A stretch of DNA of 64,000 nt, taken from Colwellia piezophila ATCC BAA-637 (lineage in GTDB: Bacteria > Pseudomonadota > Gammaproteobacteria > Enterobacterales > Alteromonadaceae). Of the stretch, positions 48,207 to 57,346 are shown piece after piece. Both the position numbers and the translations under genes were made by a program. Position 1 is the stretch's first letter, and every line of letters starts with the position of its first letter. The notes under the pieces were generated by a model that worked only from the letters and a program-made list of their open reading frames with translations, was not told where the DNA came from and did not search any database. The stretch covers positions 186,001-250,000 of the forward strand of contig NZ_KB905167.1 of NCBI RefSeq assembly GCF_000378625.1, written 5' to 3'.

Positions 48207-51200
48207 ATGTTAATGAAAATGTTCGCCTTTGAATGGCGCTATTTTACTCGACAACCCTCTTTTTACGTTACCAGTTTAATATTTTTTTTACTGACTTTTT
48301 TTGCGACCGTTAGTGAAAATATACAAATAGGTGGTGGTGGTAATGTTTTATATAACGGTCCGTTTTCAATTGCGCAAACGTTATTGATTATGGGCTTGTT
48401 TGCCATGTTTTTGGTGGTGAATTTTGTCGGCAGTACGGCAACAAGAAATGACACTAGCCAAATGTCGGAACTGCTTTATAGTAAACCTATTAACCCATTG
48501 AGTTATCAGCTTGGGCGGTTTTTAGGCTCATTTGCCGTGGTGGCAACAGTCTTTGCTTTTGTTCCATTAGCAATTTTATGTGGTACCTTGCTTGGTGGTT
48601 TAGTTGGCTGGGTTGATCCTGAACGCATAGGGCCAACCAATCTTAGTCATTACTTTACCGCCTATTTTTACCTGTCGTTACCGACACTGTTAGTGCTGTC
48701 TTGTTTTTTCTACGCTATTGCCATTAAATTCCGCTCAATGATGGCGGTGTATCTCTCTGCTGTAGGTTTGTTTATTTTATATTCTATTTCAGGGCAGTTT
48801 TTGAATGAGCCTGAATATCGTGTTATGGCGGCATTACTTGATCCATTTGCTTTTAATACCTTTGGTGAAGTAACCCGTTATTGGACTATGTTTGATAAAA
48901 ACAATAGCTCAATTGAACTCAGCGGTCTTTTGCTTGAAAACCGCTTACTTTGGTTAGCCATCTCTGTGGTTATTATGGCTGTGTTTGGAGGTTTTCGTGC
49001 GAAAGTGCGTCTGTCGCCAGCTAAAGTGAAAAAGCAGACTAAAAAAGCACAACACAAAGCGGAGCAACAAGAACAGTTGCAAACGATGAAAATCCCGCAA
49101 CTTTTGCATAATAATATTTCTACCAAAAGCTCAGGAATTCAAACCGCGGCACATTTACGTTTACGCATCTTATTTGAAATAAAGCAGGTGATATTCAGTG
49201 CACCATTTATGGTGTTAGCGGTGTTAACGGTTTTCTTGCTCGTTGCGCCCTTGGTTGATCCCCAAGGCATGTTTGGAACACCTAACTGGCCATTTACTCA
49301 AGCAATGGTTTCCCTCATTGCTAACTCGACCGGCTTATTAATGATGATAGTGCTGGCTTATTACAGTGCTGAAATTGTCTGGCGTGAGCGTAACTCCGGT
49401 ATGGGTGATATTGTTGATTCAATGCCAGTAAATAATATTACTTTTTGGCTATCAAAAATTATCGCTATTAGCTTAGTGCTCGTTTTGCTTTATGTCTTTG
49501 GAATTGGGGTTACGGTACTAAATCAAATAATGCGTGGTCATGAACATATAGAGTTCTCACAATATATTATTCGGTTAGGTTACATTAATTTATTACCCTT
49601 AATTTTAACCGCGGTATTGGCATTTTTCTTACAGGTGATTAGTTCAAACAAATATGTAGGTATGTTGCTATTTGTGCTTTATATCATCAGTACCATCACG
49701 TTAAGTAATTTTGGCTTTAGCCATAACATGTTTCAATTTGCTAGCGTACCACAAGTTTTTTATTCTGATATTAATGGTTATGGTACATTTTTAGCCAGTC
49801 ATCATTGGTATATGCTTTACTGGACTGGTTTAACCTTGGTACTGGCAAGTTTAGCTTATGCTTTATGGCATCGAGGGCCAGCTCAAGGCTTGAAAGCTCG
49901 TCTAGCTAAGGTGGGGTATTATTTGGCAGTACCTGGAAAGTTAACGATTATGGCGGGTTTAGTGATCTTTATTGGTGCGGGTAGCGTAATTCATTACAAC
50001 ACCCGTATTGTGAATGAGTATATTATTGCTGACGATTTAGAAGACCTTCAAGCTGAATATGAACACAAGTATGTTGAGCATTTAAATGCCACGATTCCTA
50101 CCATTATCAAGACACACGCTAAAGTTGATATTTACCCGAAGCAACGCCGCATAGAAGCGGTAGCTGAGCTAAGTTTAACCAACACCTCAGATAAACCGAT
50201 CGAGAAGTTTTTAGTGTCTAAACCTAGGTTTAGTAAAACATGGCAAGTTGAAATTGAAGGTGGCGAGTTAGGCGCATTAGATGAAAAGTATAATACGGCT
50301 TGGTTTACTTTTAAGCAGCCTTTAATGCCAGGTGAAGTACGCCAGGGTAAGTTAACAGTGACGCGCGAGCATCACGGTTTCTCTGATGGTAATAATGATT
50401 TTACCTTACTGGAAAACGGTACTTTTATCGATAACTTCACCTTGTTTCCAACCTTTGGTTATCGCCAAGATTGGCAGTTAACTGATCGTCATGACAGGCG
50501 TAATCATGATTTAAAACCACTTCAACGCGCGAACAAGCTCGAAGACAGTCGTTTTTACAATGAAAGTTTTTTTGGTAAAGGCGTAGGTTTTATTGACTTT
50601 GAAGCAACTATATCAACGTCGGCTGAACAATTTGCCATAGCGCCTGGGTATTTGCAAAGTGAGCAGCTAATTGATGGCAGAAGAGTGTTCCATTATAAAA
50701 TGGATGCACCTATGGTGAACTTTTATTCTTTTCTATCGGCAGAGTTAGCGTCGAAAAAAGAGCAATATAAAGGTATTGATATCGAAGTTTATTATCATGA
50801 AAATCACAGCATGAATGTTGATCGTATGATTGAATCAGTGCGTGATTCAATTGATTATTTCACTGAAAATTTTGGTCCTTACCAACATAAGCAAATGCGC
50901 ATTATTGAATTCCCAGGTTATCGTTCATTCGCGCAAAGTTTTGCTAATACGGTGCCATATTCAGAGAAAATAGGTTTTATTAGTGATTTACGTGATCCTG
51001 AAAATATTGATCCCGTCTATTATGTTACCGCGCATGAAGTTGCTCACCAATGGTGGGGACATCAAGTGGGTGCCGCTAATGTTCAAGGCAGTGCTATTAT
51101 TTCAGAAAGTTTGTCGCAATATAGTGCCTTGATGGTCATGGAGAAAAAATACGGTGAAGATAAAATTCGTAAGTTTTTGAAATATGAATTAGACCGTTAC

Positions 51201-51818
51201 CTTCGTGGTAGAAGCGTAGAGTTTTTAGAAGAAATGCCCTTGTATCGTAGTGAAAATCAGCAGTACATTCACTATCGTAAAGGCTCTGTGGTAATGATGT
51301 CACTAAAAGATCGTTTAGGAGAGCAAAGGTTAAATTCGGCCTTAGAAAAGTTCTTACAGGACTTTAAATATCAAAGCACACCTTATCCAACCACCTTAGA
51401 TTTAATGGCTTACCTTAATCAAGATACTAATGAGCAAGAAAAGACCTTTATTAGTAACCTGTTTGAGCATATTAGTTTGTATGATCTAAAAACTACTGAT
51501 GTAACCGTGTCAGAGGTGGATGGAATGGATGATTTCTATGATGTAACGCTAACTATTGAAGCTGCTTTAAAGAGAGCTGATGGTCAAGGTAAGGAAACCG
51601 AAGTAGAGTTTACTGATGAGATTGATATTGGCTTATTTAGTGCTGATCCAGAAGACCTTAGCGCTAAAGATTTTGTTTTATATCTAGCTAAGCATCAAAT
51701 AAAAACCGGTAGTAATGAAATAAAGATCAGAGTGAAAGGTAAACCTACCTTTGCCGGCGTTGATCCTTTTATCAGACTGGTGGATAGAGATAGTGCTGAT
51801 AATATTTATCGCTTATAA
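48207..51818 (+). CDS. ABC-2 permease fused to an M1-type metallopeptidase
   Basis: A 1203-residue protein. The N-terminal ~590 residues hold two sets of about six hydrophobic segments, as in ABC-2 permeases, with a basic linker (KVKKQTKKAQHKAEQQEQ) between them at about residues 275-295. The C-terminal ~600 residues resemble M1 aminopeptidases: a beta domain, then the zinc motif HEVAHQWWGH (His943, His947) and the third ligand in ISESLSQYS (Glu967). The peptidase part would face the periplasm. Such fusions are annotated in many Bacteroidetes and gammaproteobacteria, but their substrate is unknown. It probably forms an export or processing system with the ATPase upstream. Confidence 0.88.
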   Translation: MLMKMFAFEWRYFTRQPSFYVTSLIFFLLTFFATVSENIQIGGGGNVLYNGPFSIAQTLLIMGLFAMFLVVNFVGSTATRNDTSQMSELLYSKPINPLSYQLGRFLGSFAVVATVFAFVPLAILCGTLLGGLVGWVDPERIGPTNLSHYFTAYFYLSLPTLLVLSCFFYAIAIKFRSMMAVYLSAVGLFILYSISGQFLNEPEYRVMAALLDPFAFNTFGEVTRYWTMFDKNNSSIELSGLLLENRLLWLAISVVIMAVFGGFRAKVRLSPAKVKKQTKKAQHKAEQQEQLQTMKIPQLLHNNISTKSSGIQTAAHLRLRILFEIKQVIFSAPFMVLAVLTVFLLVAPLVDPQGMFGTPNWPFTQAMVSLIANSTGLLMMIVLAYYSAEIVWRERNSGMGDIVDSMPVNNITFWLSKIIAISLVLVLLYVFGIGVTVLNQIMRGHEHIEFSQYIIRLGYINLLPLILTAVLAFFLQVISSNKYVGMLLFVLYIISTITLSNFGFSHNMFQFASVPQVFYSDINGYGTFLASHHWYMLYWTGLTLVLASLAYALWHRGPAQGLKARLAKVGYYLAVPGKLTIMAGLVIFIGAGSVIHYNTRIVNEYIIADDLEDLQAEYEHKYVEHLNATIPTIIKTHAKVDIYPKQRRIEAVAELSLTNTSDKPIEKFLVSKPRFSKTWQVEIEGGELGALDEKYNTAWFTFKQPLMPGEVRQGKLTVTREHHGFSDGNNDFTLLENGTFIDNFTLFPTFGYRQDWQLTDRHDRRNHDLKPLQRANKLEDSRFYNESFFGKGVGFIDFEATISTSAEQFAIAPGYLQSEQLIDGRRVFHYKMDAPMVNFYSFLSAELASKKEQYKGIDIEVYYHENHSMNVDRMIESVRDSIDYFTENFGPYQHKQMRIIEFPGYRSFAQSFANTVPYSEKIGFISDLRDPENIDPVYYVTAHEVAHQWWGHQVGAANVQGSAIISESLSQYSALMVMEKKYGEDKIRKFLKYELDRYLRGRSVEFLEEMPLYRSENQQYIHYRKGSVVMMSLKDRLGEQRLNSALEKFLQDFKYQSTPYPTTLDLMAYLNQDTNEQEKTFISNLFEHISLYDLKTTDVTVSEVDGMDDFYDVTLTIEAALKRADGQGKETEVEFTDEIDIGLFSADPEDLSAKDFVLYLAKHQIKTGSNEIKIRVKGKPTFAGVDPFIRLVDRDSADNIYRL

Positions 51819-51830
51819 GCTTTAACGGTA

Positions 51831-51875
51831 AAAATGCCCAACAAGATTGATTCGCTATTTGTTGGGCATTTTAGT
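51831..51875 (+). terminator. Terminator after the ABC-permease/peptidase gene
   Basis: AAAATGCCCAACAA and TTGTTGGGCATTTT form a perfect 14-bp stem around a 14-base loop, followed by a weak T-run. It may work in both directions. Confidence 0.8.
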
Positions 51876-51993
51876 TTATTAGCCATTAATCCTTTTTTTT
51901 TGGCCCACTTTTAAGTAGATTAGAGCCATTCTAATAATTATAAAAATCCCTCCCTTATCTAGTGGGGGTTAAAAACATCAACGAGAATAATAA

Positions 51994-53340
51994 ATGAGTG
52001 TTTCAAGAGGCGGATTTAGTTCGCGTTTCGGTTTTATTATGGCCGCGTCAGGCTCTGCTGTAGGCTTAGGTAATATTTGGGGTTTTCCAACCCAAACAGC
52101 AAGCAATGGTGGTGCTGCCTTTGTTTTAGTGTACTTAGTGTTAGCATTTTGTTTAGCTTATCCCGCGTTTATGGCTGAGTTGTTAATTGGTCGTTATGGT
52201 CAAGCCAATGCGGTGACCAGTATGCAAAAAATGTCACGTAATTTATGGCAAAAACGTTTTGCCTTTGTTATCGGCTTTGGCGGCATTATTTGCGCGGCAC
52301 TTATTTTAAGTTTTTATGGTATTTTAGCTGGCTGGATGATGGCCTATGCCGTTGAGCCCATCAGCCAATTACTTGGTTTTCAGCAAGCTTCAAGTTGGTT
52401 AACGGTACAGTCTGTGCCTCGAGACTTAATATTCAGCGCATTGTTTATGATGTTAACCATAGGGATAATTCGCCGTGGTGTTGAACAGGGTATTGAAAAA
52501 TGGTCAAAACGTTTGATGCCAATGTTGATCGGTTTACTTATTTTATTGATCATCTATGTCTTTACCTTAGACGGTTCACGTGAAGGTTTCGCCGCGTATT
52601 TAAATCCAGATATTTCGCGTATTTTTGAGCCAGAACTACTGATAAGCGCCTTAGGGCAAGCATTTTTCTCGCTGTCGTTAGGCACCAGTGTCATGATCAT
52701 TTATGGCTCTTATATTTCTAAAAAAGAAAACTTAGTAACCTTAGGCGCGCAAGTGACCTTAATTGATGTTTCTATTGCCTTTTTAGCGGGCTTACTTATT
52801 ATTCCTGCCATGTATGTTGCGCAGGCGCAAGGTGTCGAAATTTTTGCCGATGATGGCAGTTTAATATCAGGCCCTAACTTAGTCTTTGATGTATTACCTA
52901 GCTTATTTACTGGTATGGGTGATATTGGTGTATTTGTTGCCTTTGCCTTTTTTGTTTTAATGTCTATAGCGGCATTAACATCATCAATTTCTATGTTAGA
53001 GGGACCCGTATCTTTTGTGGTTGAACGTCATCATATTGAACGTAAAAAAGCCACTACAGTGATAGGTATAGCTATTTTACTCTTAAGCGCATTAATCGTG
53101 GTAAATTTTGAATTGTTATTTGGTTTAGTGATCAGTATTTCTACGGTATACGGCCAACCTATTATTGCTATGTTATGTTGTGTTTTTGTTGGTTGGATTT
53201 GGTATAGAAATGAAATTTTAGCGGAAATCAAGCAAGGTAATGAAGATGTCGAGCACAGTTTCTTCTGGAAAATCTGGCCTTGGTATACTAAGTTCGTTTG
53301 TCCGACAGCGATAGCTTTAGTTTTTTTGCATTCTTTATAG
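51994..53340 (+). CDS. Sodium-dependent transporter of the NSS/SNF family
   Basis: A 448-residue transporter with about 11 membrane segments. The SNF signature is at the start: GSAVGLGNIWGFPTQTASNGGAAFVLVYL, with the family's unwound TM1 region, then AYPAFMAELLIGRYGQ. Members use sodium to take up amino acids or related compounds; prokaryotic forms of ~450 residues usually have 11 segments, as here. The ligand cannot be read from sequence. A second, degenerate copy of its 3' end lies just downstream, and a terminator sits inside the convergent pseudouridine synthase gene. Confidence 0.92.
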   Translation: MSVSRGGFSSRFGFIMAASGSAVGLGNIWGFPTQTASNGGAAFVLVYLVLAFCLAYPAFMAELLIGRYGQANAVTSMQKMSRNLWQKRFAFVIGFGGIICAALILSFYGILAGWMMAYAVEPISQLLGFQQASSWLTVQSVPRDLIFSALFMMLTIGIIRRGVEQGIEKWSKRLMPMLIGLLILLIIYVFTLDGSREGFAAYLNPDISRIFEPELLISALGQAFFSLSLGTSVMIIYGSYISKKENLVTLGAQVTLIDVSIAFLAGLLIIPAMYVAQAQGVEIFADDGSLISGPNLVFDVLPSLFTGMGDIGVFVAFAFFVLMSIAALTSSISMLEGPVSFVVERHHIERKKATTVIGIAILLLSALIVVNFELLFGLVISISTVYGQPIIAMLCCVFVGWIWYRNEILAEIKQGNEDVEHSFFWKIWPWYTKFVCPTAIALVFLHSL

Positions 53341-53387
53341 CTAGTTATCAATACGGCCGTAGCCTTGGTGCTTTTGTTACTTACGAT

Positions 53388-53438
53388 GAGTTCATTTGTC
53401 CGACAGCGATAGCTCTAGTATTTTGGCACTCGTTATAG
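53388..53438 (+). repeat. Degenerate second copy of the transporter 3' end
   Basis: 51 bases, 98 downstream of the same segment in the transporter gene, align codon by codon without gaps (original KFVCPTAIALVFLHSL, copy EFICPTAIALVFWHSL, both followed by TAG). There are seven substitutions, four of them synonymous. It is not part of a longer open frame. Confidence 0.85.
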
Positions 53439-53471
53439 ATAATTGCGCGATTAGTTTATATTCAAGATAAG

Positions 53472-53503
53472 CCGCCTACGATTTATTGATAACCTGTAGG
53501 CGG
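53472..53503. other. Perfect 8-bp stem-loop between convergent genes
   Basis: CCGCCTAC and GTAGGCGG around a 16-base loop, without a T-run. Could stabilise 3' ends; not a clear terminator. Confidence 0.5.
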
Positions 53504-53516
53504 GAACTTGTTCGCG

Positions 53517-54209
53517 CTAAAGCCTTGGCCAGTTTAACAGCCAAGGTTTTTTTATTGCTGCTAATTGCTTATGAACTTCATTATTTAAGTAATAATGCCC
53601 GTTACTCGGCAGTGAAGTAAACTCAAAAGACTTGCCTAAATAACTAAACTTGAGTGCATAGGCATGTAGGTAACCTCTATCGACTTTCGATGTCGTGTAA
53701 TAAAGTGGGTCGCCAACGATGGGGGTGCCAATGCTAGCAAGTGCGACGCGTAATTGGTGGGTTTTACCCGAATGCGGTTTAAGTAGGTATAAGCGTTGCT
53801 TATTCGCAATGCTATAGGAAAAAAACTGGGTAATTGCGGGGTTTTCCATGCTGCGTAATAACTTGAACATACCACGGCGACTTTTCGCCATATCACCCTT
53901 GATTAAGCCCTGTTTTTTACTTGGTTTTTTATCGCCAATGGCAAGATAGTACTTTTCAATGTCATGATCATTAAATAGCTGACCAAAGGTTTGCGCACCC
54001 ACTAAGGTTTTAGCAAAAATAACTAAACCTGAAGTCATCTTATCTAATCGATGTATAGGATAGAGTTCTGCTGACTTATTCTGGTTTTGTATATGTCTTT
54101 TAACGAGCGAGAAAAGCCCCGAGCCGATATCACCTTCATCATGAAAATTTGTGCCTGCCTCTTTATCAACCACAATAAAATCAGCATGTTCTGCAATAGT
54201 TTTAAACAT
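53517..54209 (-). CDS. RluA-family pseudouridine synthase (TIGR01621 type)
   Basis: A 230-residue RNA pseudouridine synthase. The catalytic aspartate is Asp56 in HRLDKMTSG; KYYLAIGDKKPSKKQG and SGKTHQLRVALASIG with IVGDPLYY are RluA/RsuA-fold landmarks. There is no N-terminal S4 domain and the length is short, as in the TIGR01621 group. The RNA target is unknown. Its last ~35 bases contain a + strand terminator for the convergent transporter. Confidence 0.87.
   Translation of the reverse strand: MFKTIAEHADFIVVDKEAGTNFHDEGDIGSGLFSLVKRHIQNQNKSAELYPIHRLDKMTSGLVIFAKTLVGAQTFGQLFNDHDIEKYYLAIGDKKPSKKQGLIKGDMAKSRRGMFKLLRSMENPAITQFFSYSIANKQRLYLLKPHSGKTHQLRVALASIGTPIVGDPLYYTTSKVDRGYLHAYALKFSYLGKSFEFTSLPSNGHYYLNNEVHKQLAAIKKPWLLNWPRL
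53522..53553 (+). terminator. Terminator of the transporter gene, inside the 3' end of the convergent gene
   Basis: CCTTGGC and GCCAAGG form a 7-bp stem around a short loop, followed by seven T on the + strand. The coding end of the - strand synthase supplies this structure. Confidence 0.75.
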
Positions 54210-54287
54210 TAAAATTAACCGAAAAGTATTTATGTTTGCTATGATAATTGAAACTTCAATATTTTACTCATTTTACAGGATGTTATT

Positions 54288-57179
54288 TTGCTAAAATCCC
54301 CTAAGAATCACCTTTCTACCCAGATATTAGGTAAATTTAAATCTACATTTAAAGTCACGGCAATTGCCGCAAGCACGGCCTTATTATTTGCTTGTAGTAG
54401 CCAAGAAACGACAACGTTACCTTCGGGGGTTAGTTTGGTTGAGACTGTTGTAGCTCAGCAAGGTACGCTTAATATACCTTTTAAAAAGTATAAGCTAGCG
54501 AATGGCTTAACGGTGATCTTACATCAAGATAATTCAGATCCGCTAGTGCATGTTGATGTTACTTATCATGTTGGCTCGGCTCGCGAGCAATTGGGTAAAT
54601 CAGGCTTTGCCCACTTCTTTGAACATATGATGTTTCAAGGTTCACTAAATGTTGCTGATGAACAGCACTTTAAAGTTGTCACCCAAAGTGGTGGTAACCT
54701 CAATGGTACGACTAACTCCGACCGAACTAACTATTTTGAAACGGTGCCGAACAATCAGCTAGAAAAAATGTTATGGCTTGAGTCAGACCGCATGGGCTTT
54801 TTACTCGAAGCCATTACGGCTGAAAAATTTGAGATCCAACGTGCGACCGTAAAAAATGAGCGTGGTCAAAATGTTGATAATCGCCCTTATGGCCGATTAA
54901 ATGAAACCGTTAATCAAATGATTTTCCCACGTGAACATCCATATTCATGGCCGACAATTGGTTATATATCAGATTTAGACCGTGGCACAGTAACAGACTT
55001 AAAAGAATTTTTCTCTCGTTGGTACGGACCTAATAATGCAGTGCTTACTATTGGTGGTGATATCGATGAAGCGCAAACACTTGCTTGGGTAAATAAATAT
55101 TTTGGCGAATTAAGCCGAGGCCCAGCGGTAGAAAATATTGCTAAAACCTCGGTAACCTTGAGTGAGAACCGTTATTACTCATTTACCGATAATGTATCTT
55201 TGCCACTACTTTATATCAGCTTTCCAACTGTTTATGGTATGCATGAAGATGAGCCAGCTTTAGATGTATTAGCGAATATTTTAGGTGGTGGTCCAACATC
55301 ACTGCTGTATAAAAACTTAGTTAAATCCGGTGTCGCTGTGCAAGCCGGTGTTAGCCACCCATGCCGTGAGCTAGCCTGTGGTATGAACTTTTTTGCTTTA
55401 CCAAACCCGCAACAAGGTTTGTCATTAGCAAAAATTGAACAAGTGATTAATGAGACTTTAGTTGAGTTTGAGCAACGTGGTGTCAATGCCGATGACTTAT
55501 TAAAAACCAAAGTGGGTATTGAAACCGGTACCATTTATGGTCTGCAAAGTGTGTCAGGAAAAGTCTCTAACTTAGCCCATTTTCAAACTATGTTGGGCAA
55601 TGCGAATTACACTGAGCAACAAGTGGCTCGTTATAATAACGTGACCAAAGCGGATGTAATGCGAGTCTTCAAGCAATATATTCAAGGCAAAGGTGCTGCG
55701 ATATTATCGATTGTACCCCATGGGCAAGAAGCCTTAGTGGCAAAGGCGAATAACTTTACCTTACCGGATGTAAGTAATCCGCCAACACTGGCGCAACTTG
55801 ATACGCCATTGATGAAAAATACCAGTAACTTTGATCGTAGTATTATGCCGGCCTCAGGTGTTAATCCTCAAATAAAAGTACCTAGCTTATGGCGTGAAAA
55901 GTTTACTAATGGCATTGATATCATTGCCACTAAAAACAGCGAAACGCCAACAATAAGCTTGTTATTAAGTATTGATGGCGGTGTATTGCTTGATTCAGTC
56001 GATAAAGCCGGTTTAGCGAGCTTAACTGCCAGTTTGATGAACGAAGGAACTACAGTTCATAGTAAAGAAGAGTTATCGAATGAATTGGCCATACTCGGCA
56101 GTGATATATCTATTGGTGCTGGTGGACGTAATACCTATATCAAAGTGAATAGTTTGGTGAAAAACCTCGATGCCACACTCGCGTTAATGAATGAAATGAT
56201 GTTTAAACCTGCCTTTAAGCAAGAAGATTTTGACCGCGTTAAAAATCAGTTAATTCAAGGGTTAGAGCAAGGTAATAAAGACGCTCGCACGTTAGCAAGT
56301 AATGCCTTAAAGCAAGTGACTTACGGTAAAGGTAATCGTTTTGGATTACCCGATAGCGGCACCATAGCAACGGTATCAGCCATATCTCTTGCAGATGTTA
56401 AAGGTTTTTATCAAGCATATTTCTCACCAGCTAAAGCGAGTTTAGTTGTCGTTGGCGATATTGAAAAAACTGAATTGTTAGCGAAATTAGATACATTGAA
56501 AGCCTGGCAGGGGAAAGATTACCAGATTCATGGTGATTATCAGTTCCCACAAGTAACGCCAAATAAACTTTATTTTGTTGATTTACCTGATGCCACCCAG
56601 TCGGTAATTAAATTATCTCGTCGAGCAATGACTTATGATGCAACAGGTGAACACTTTAAAGCGACCTTGATGAATTACCCGTTAGGTAGCGCTTTTAATA
56701 GCCGTATCAATTTAAATTTACGTGAAGATAAAGGTTATACCTATGGTGCATCCAGTTACTTCTCAGCGGGCAAAACGTTAGGTCGTTTTAGTGCCGGCGC
56801 TAGTGTTAAAGCAGAACATACTTATGACGCTATGGTAGAAATTGAAACAGAGCTGAAAAACTACCAACAGCATGGTTTAACGGCAGATGAAGTGACCTTT
56901 ATGCGCCAAGCCATTTCACAAAATGAAGCCTTAAGTTTTGAGACCCCGAGTCAAAAAAGTGGTTTTTTAAGACAGTTACTGCAATTTAATTTGCCGGTAA
57001 ATTATGGTGAAGAACAAAGCCATATAATAAATAACATCACTCTTGAGCAGCTAAACAGTATCGCGGCAAAAGAATTAGCAAAACCTATGCAATGGATTGT
57101 GGTTGGTGACGGTCTAGTAGTTAAGCCACAATTAAAGGCCCTTAATATTGAGGTGGTTGAACTGGAATTGGCCAAATAA
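54288..57179 (+). CDS. M16-family zinc peptidase lipoprotein
   Basis: A 963-residue protein with two tandem M16 (insulinase-like) modules. It starts at TTG 54288 with AGGA 8 bases upstream; the ATG at 54280 runs into a stop. A lipobox FAC is at Cys36 (TALLFACSS), so it is likely a lipoprotein with a long signal. The inverted zinc motif HFFEH is at residues 109-113 and the third ligand Glu in the following VKNERGQNVDNRPYG stretch; the second module lacks the motif, as is usual. It resembles the PqqL/YhjJ-type group. Probably periplasmic protein turnover. Confidence 0.92.
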   Translation: MLKSPKNHLSTQILGKFKSTFKVTAIAASTALLFACSSQETTTLPSGVSLVETVVAQQGTLNIPFKKYKLANGLTVILHQDNSDPLVHVDVTYHVGSAREQLGKSGFAHFFEHMMFQGSLNVADEQHFKVVTQSGGNLNGTTNSDRTNYFETVPNNQLEKMLWLESDRMGFLLEAITAEKFEIQRATVKNERGQNVDNRPYGRLNETVNQMIFPREHPYSWPTIGYISDLDRGTVTDLKEFFSRWYGPNNAVLTIGGDIDEAQTLAWVNKYFGELSRGPAVENIAKTSVTLSENRYYSFTDNVSLPLLYISFPTVYGMHEDEPALDVLANILGGGPTSLLYKNLVKSGVAVQAGVSHPCRELACGMNFFALPNPQQGLSLAKIEQVINETLVEFEQRGVNADDLLKTKVGIETGTIYGLQSVSGKVSNLAHFQTMLGNANYTEQQVARYNNVTKADVMRVFKQYIQGKGAAILSIVPHGQEALVAKANNFTLPDVSNPPTLAQLDTPLMKNTSNFDRSIMPASGVNPQIKVPSLWREKFTNGIDIIATKNSETPTISLLLSIDGGVLLDSVDKAGLASLTASLMNEGTTVHSKEELSNELAILGSDISIGAGGRNTYIKVNSLVKNLDATLALMNEMMFKPAFKQEDFDRVKNQLIQGLEQGNKDARTLASNALKQVTYGKGNRFGLPDSGTIATVSAISLADVKGFYQAYFSPAKASLVVVGDIEKTELLAKLDTLKAWQGKDYQIHGDYQFPQVTPNKLYFVDLPDATQSVIKLSRRAMTYDATGEHFKATLMNYPLGSAFNSRINLNLREDKGYTYGASSYFSAGKTLGRFSAGASVKAEHTYDAMVEIETELKNYQQHGLTADEVTFMRQAISQNEALSFETPSQKSGFLRQLLQFNLPVNYGEEQSHIINNITLEQLNSIAAKELAKPMQWIVVGDGLVVKPQLKALNIEVVELELAK

Positions 57180-57237
57180 TACTATTTCGCAGAATAAATA
57201 AAGCGGAATTTATATAACAAGGTATTGAAAATCATTG

Positions 57238-57281
57238 AAAGACCCCTTATTTATATCATTATCTAAGGGGTCTTTTGTTTT
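57238..57281 (+). terminator. Terminator after the M16 peptidase gene
   Basis: AAAGACCCCTTA and TAAGGGGTCTTT form a 12-bp perfect stem around a 14-base loop, followed by TTGTTTT. Confidence 0.85.
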
Positions 57282-57346
57282 AAGTCTTCTACGCGTAAGA
57301 ATATCCAGTGGGGCAATTGCTTAACTGAGTATAAATAGGAATTATT

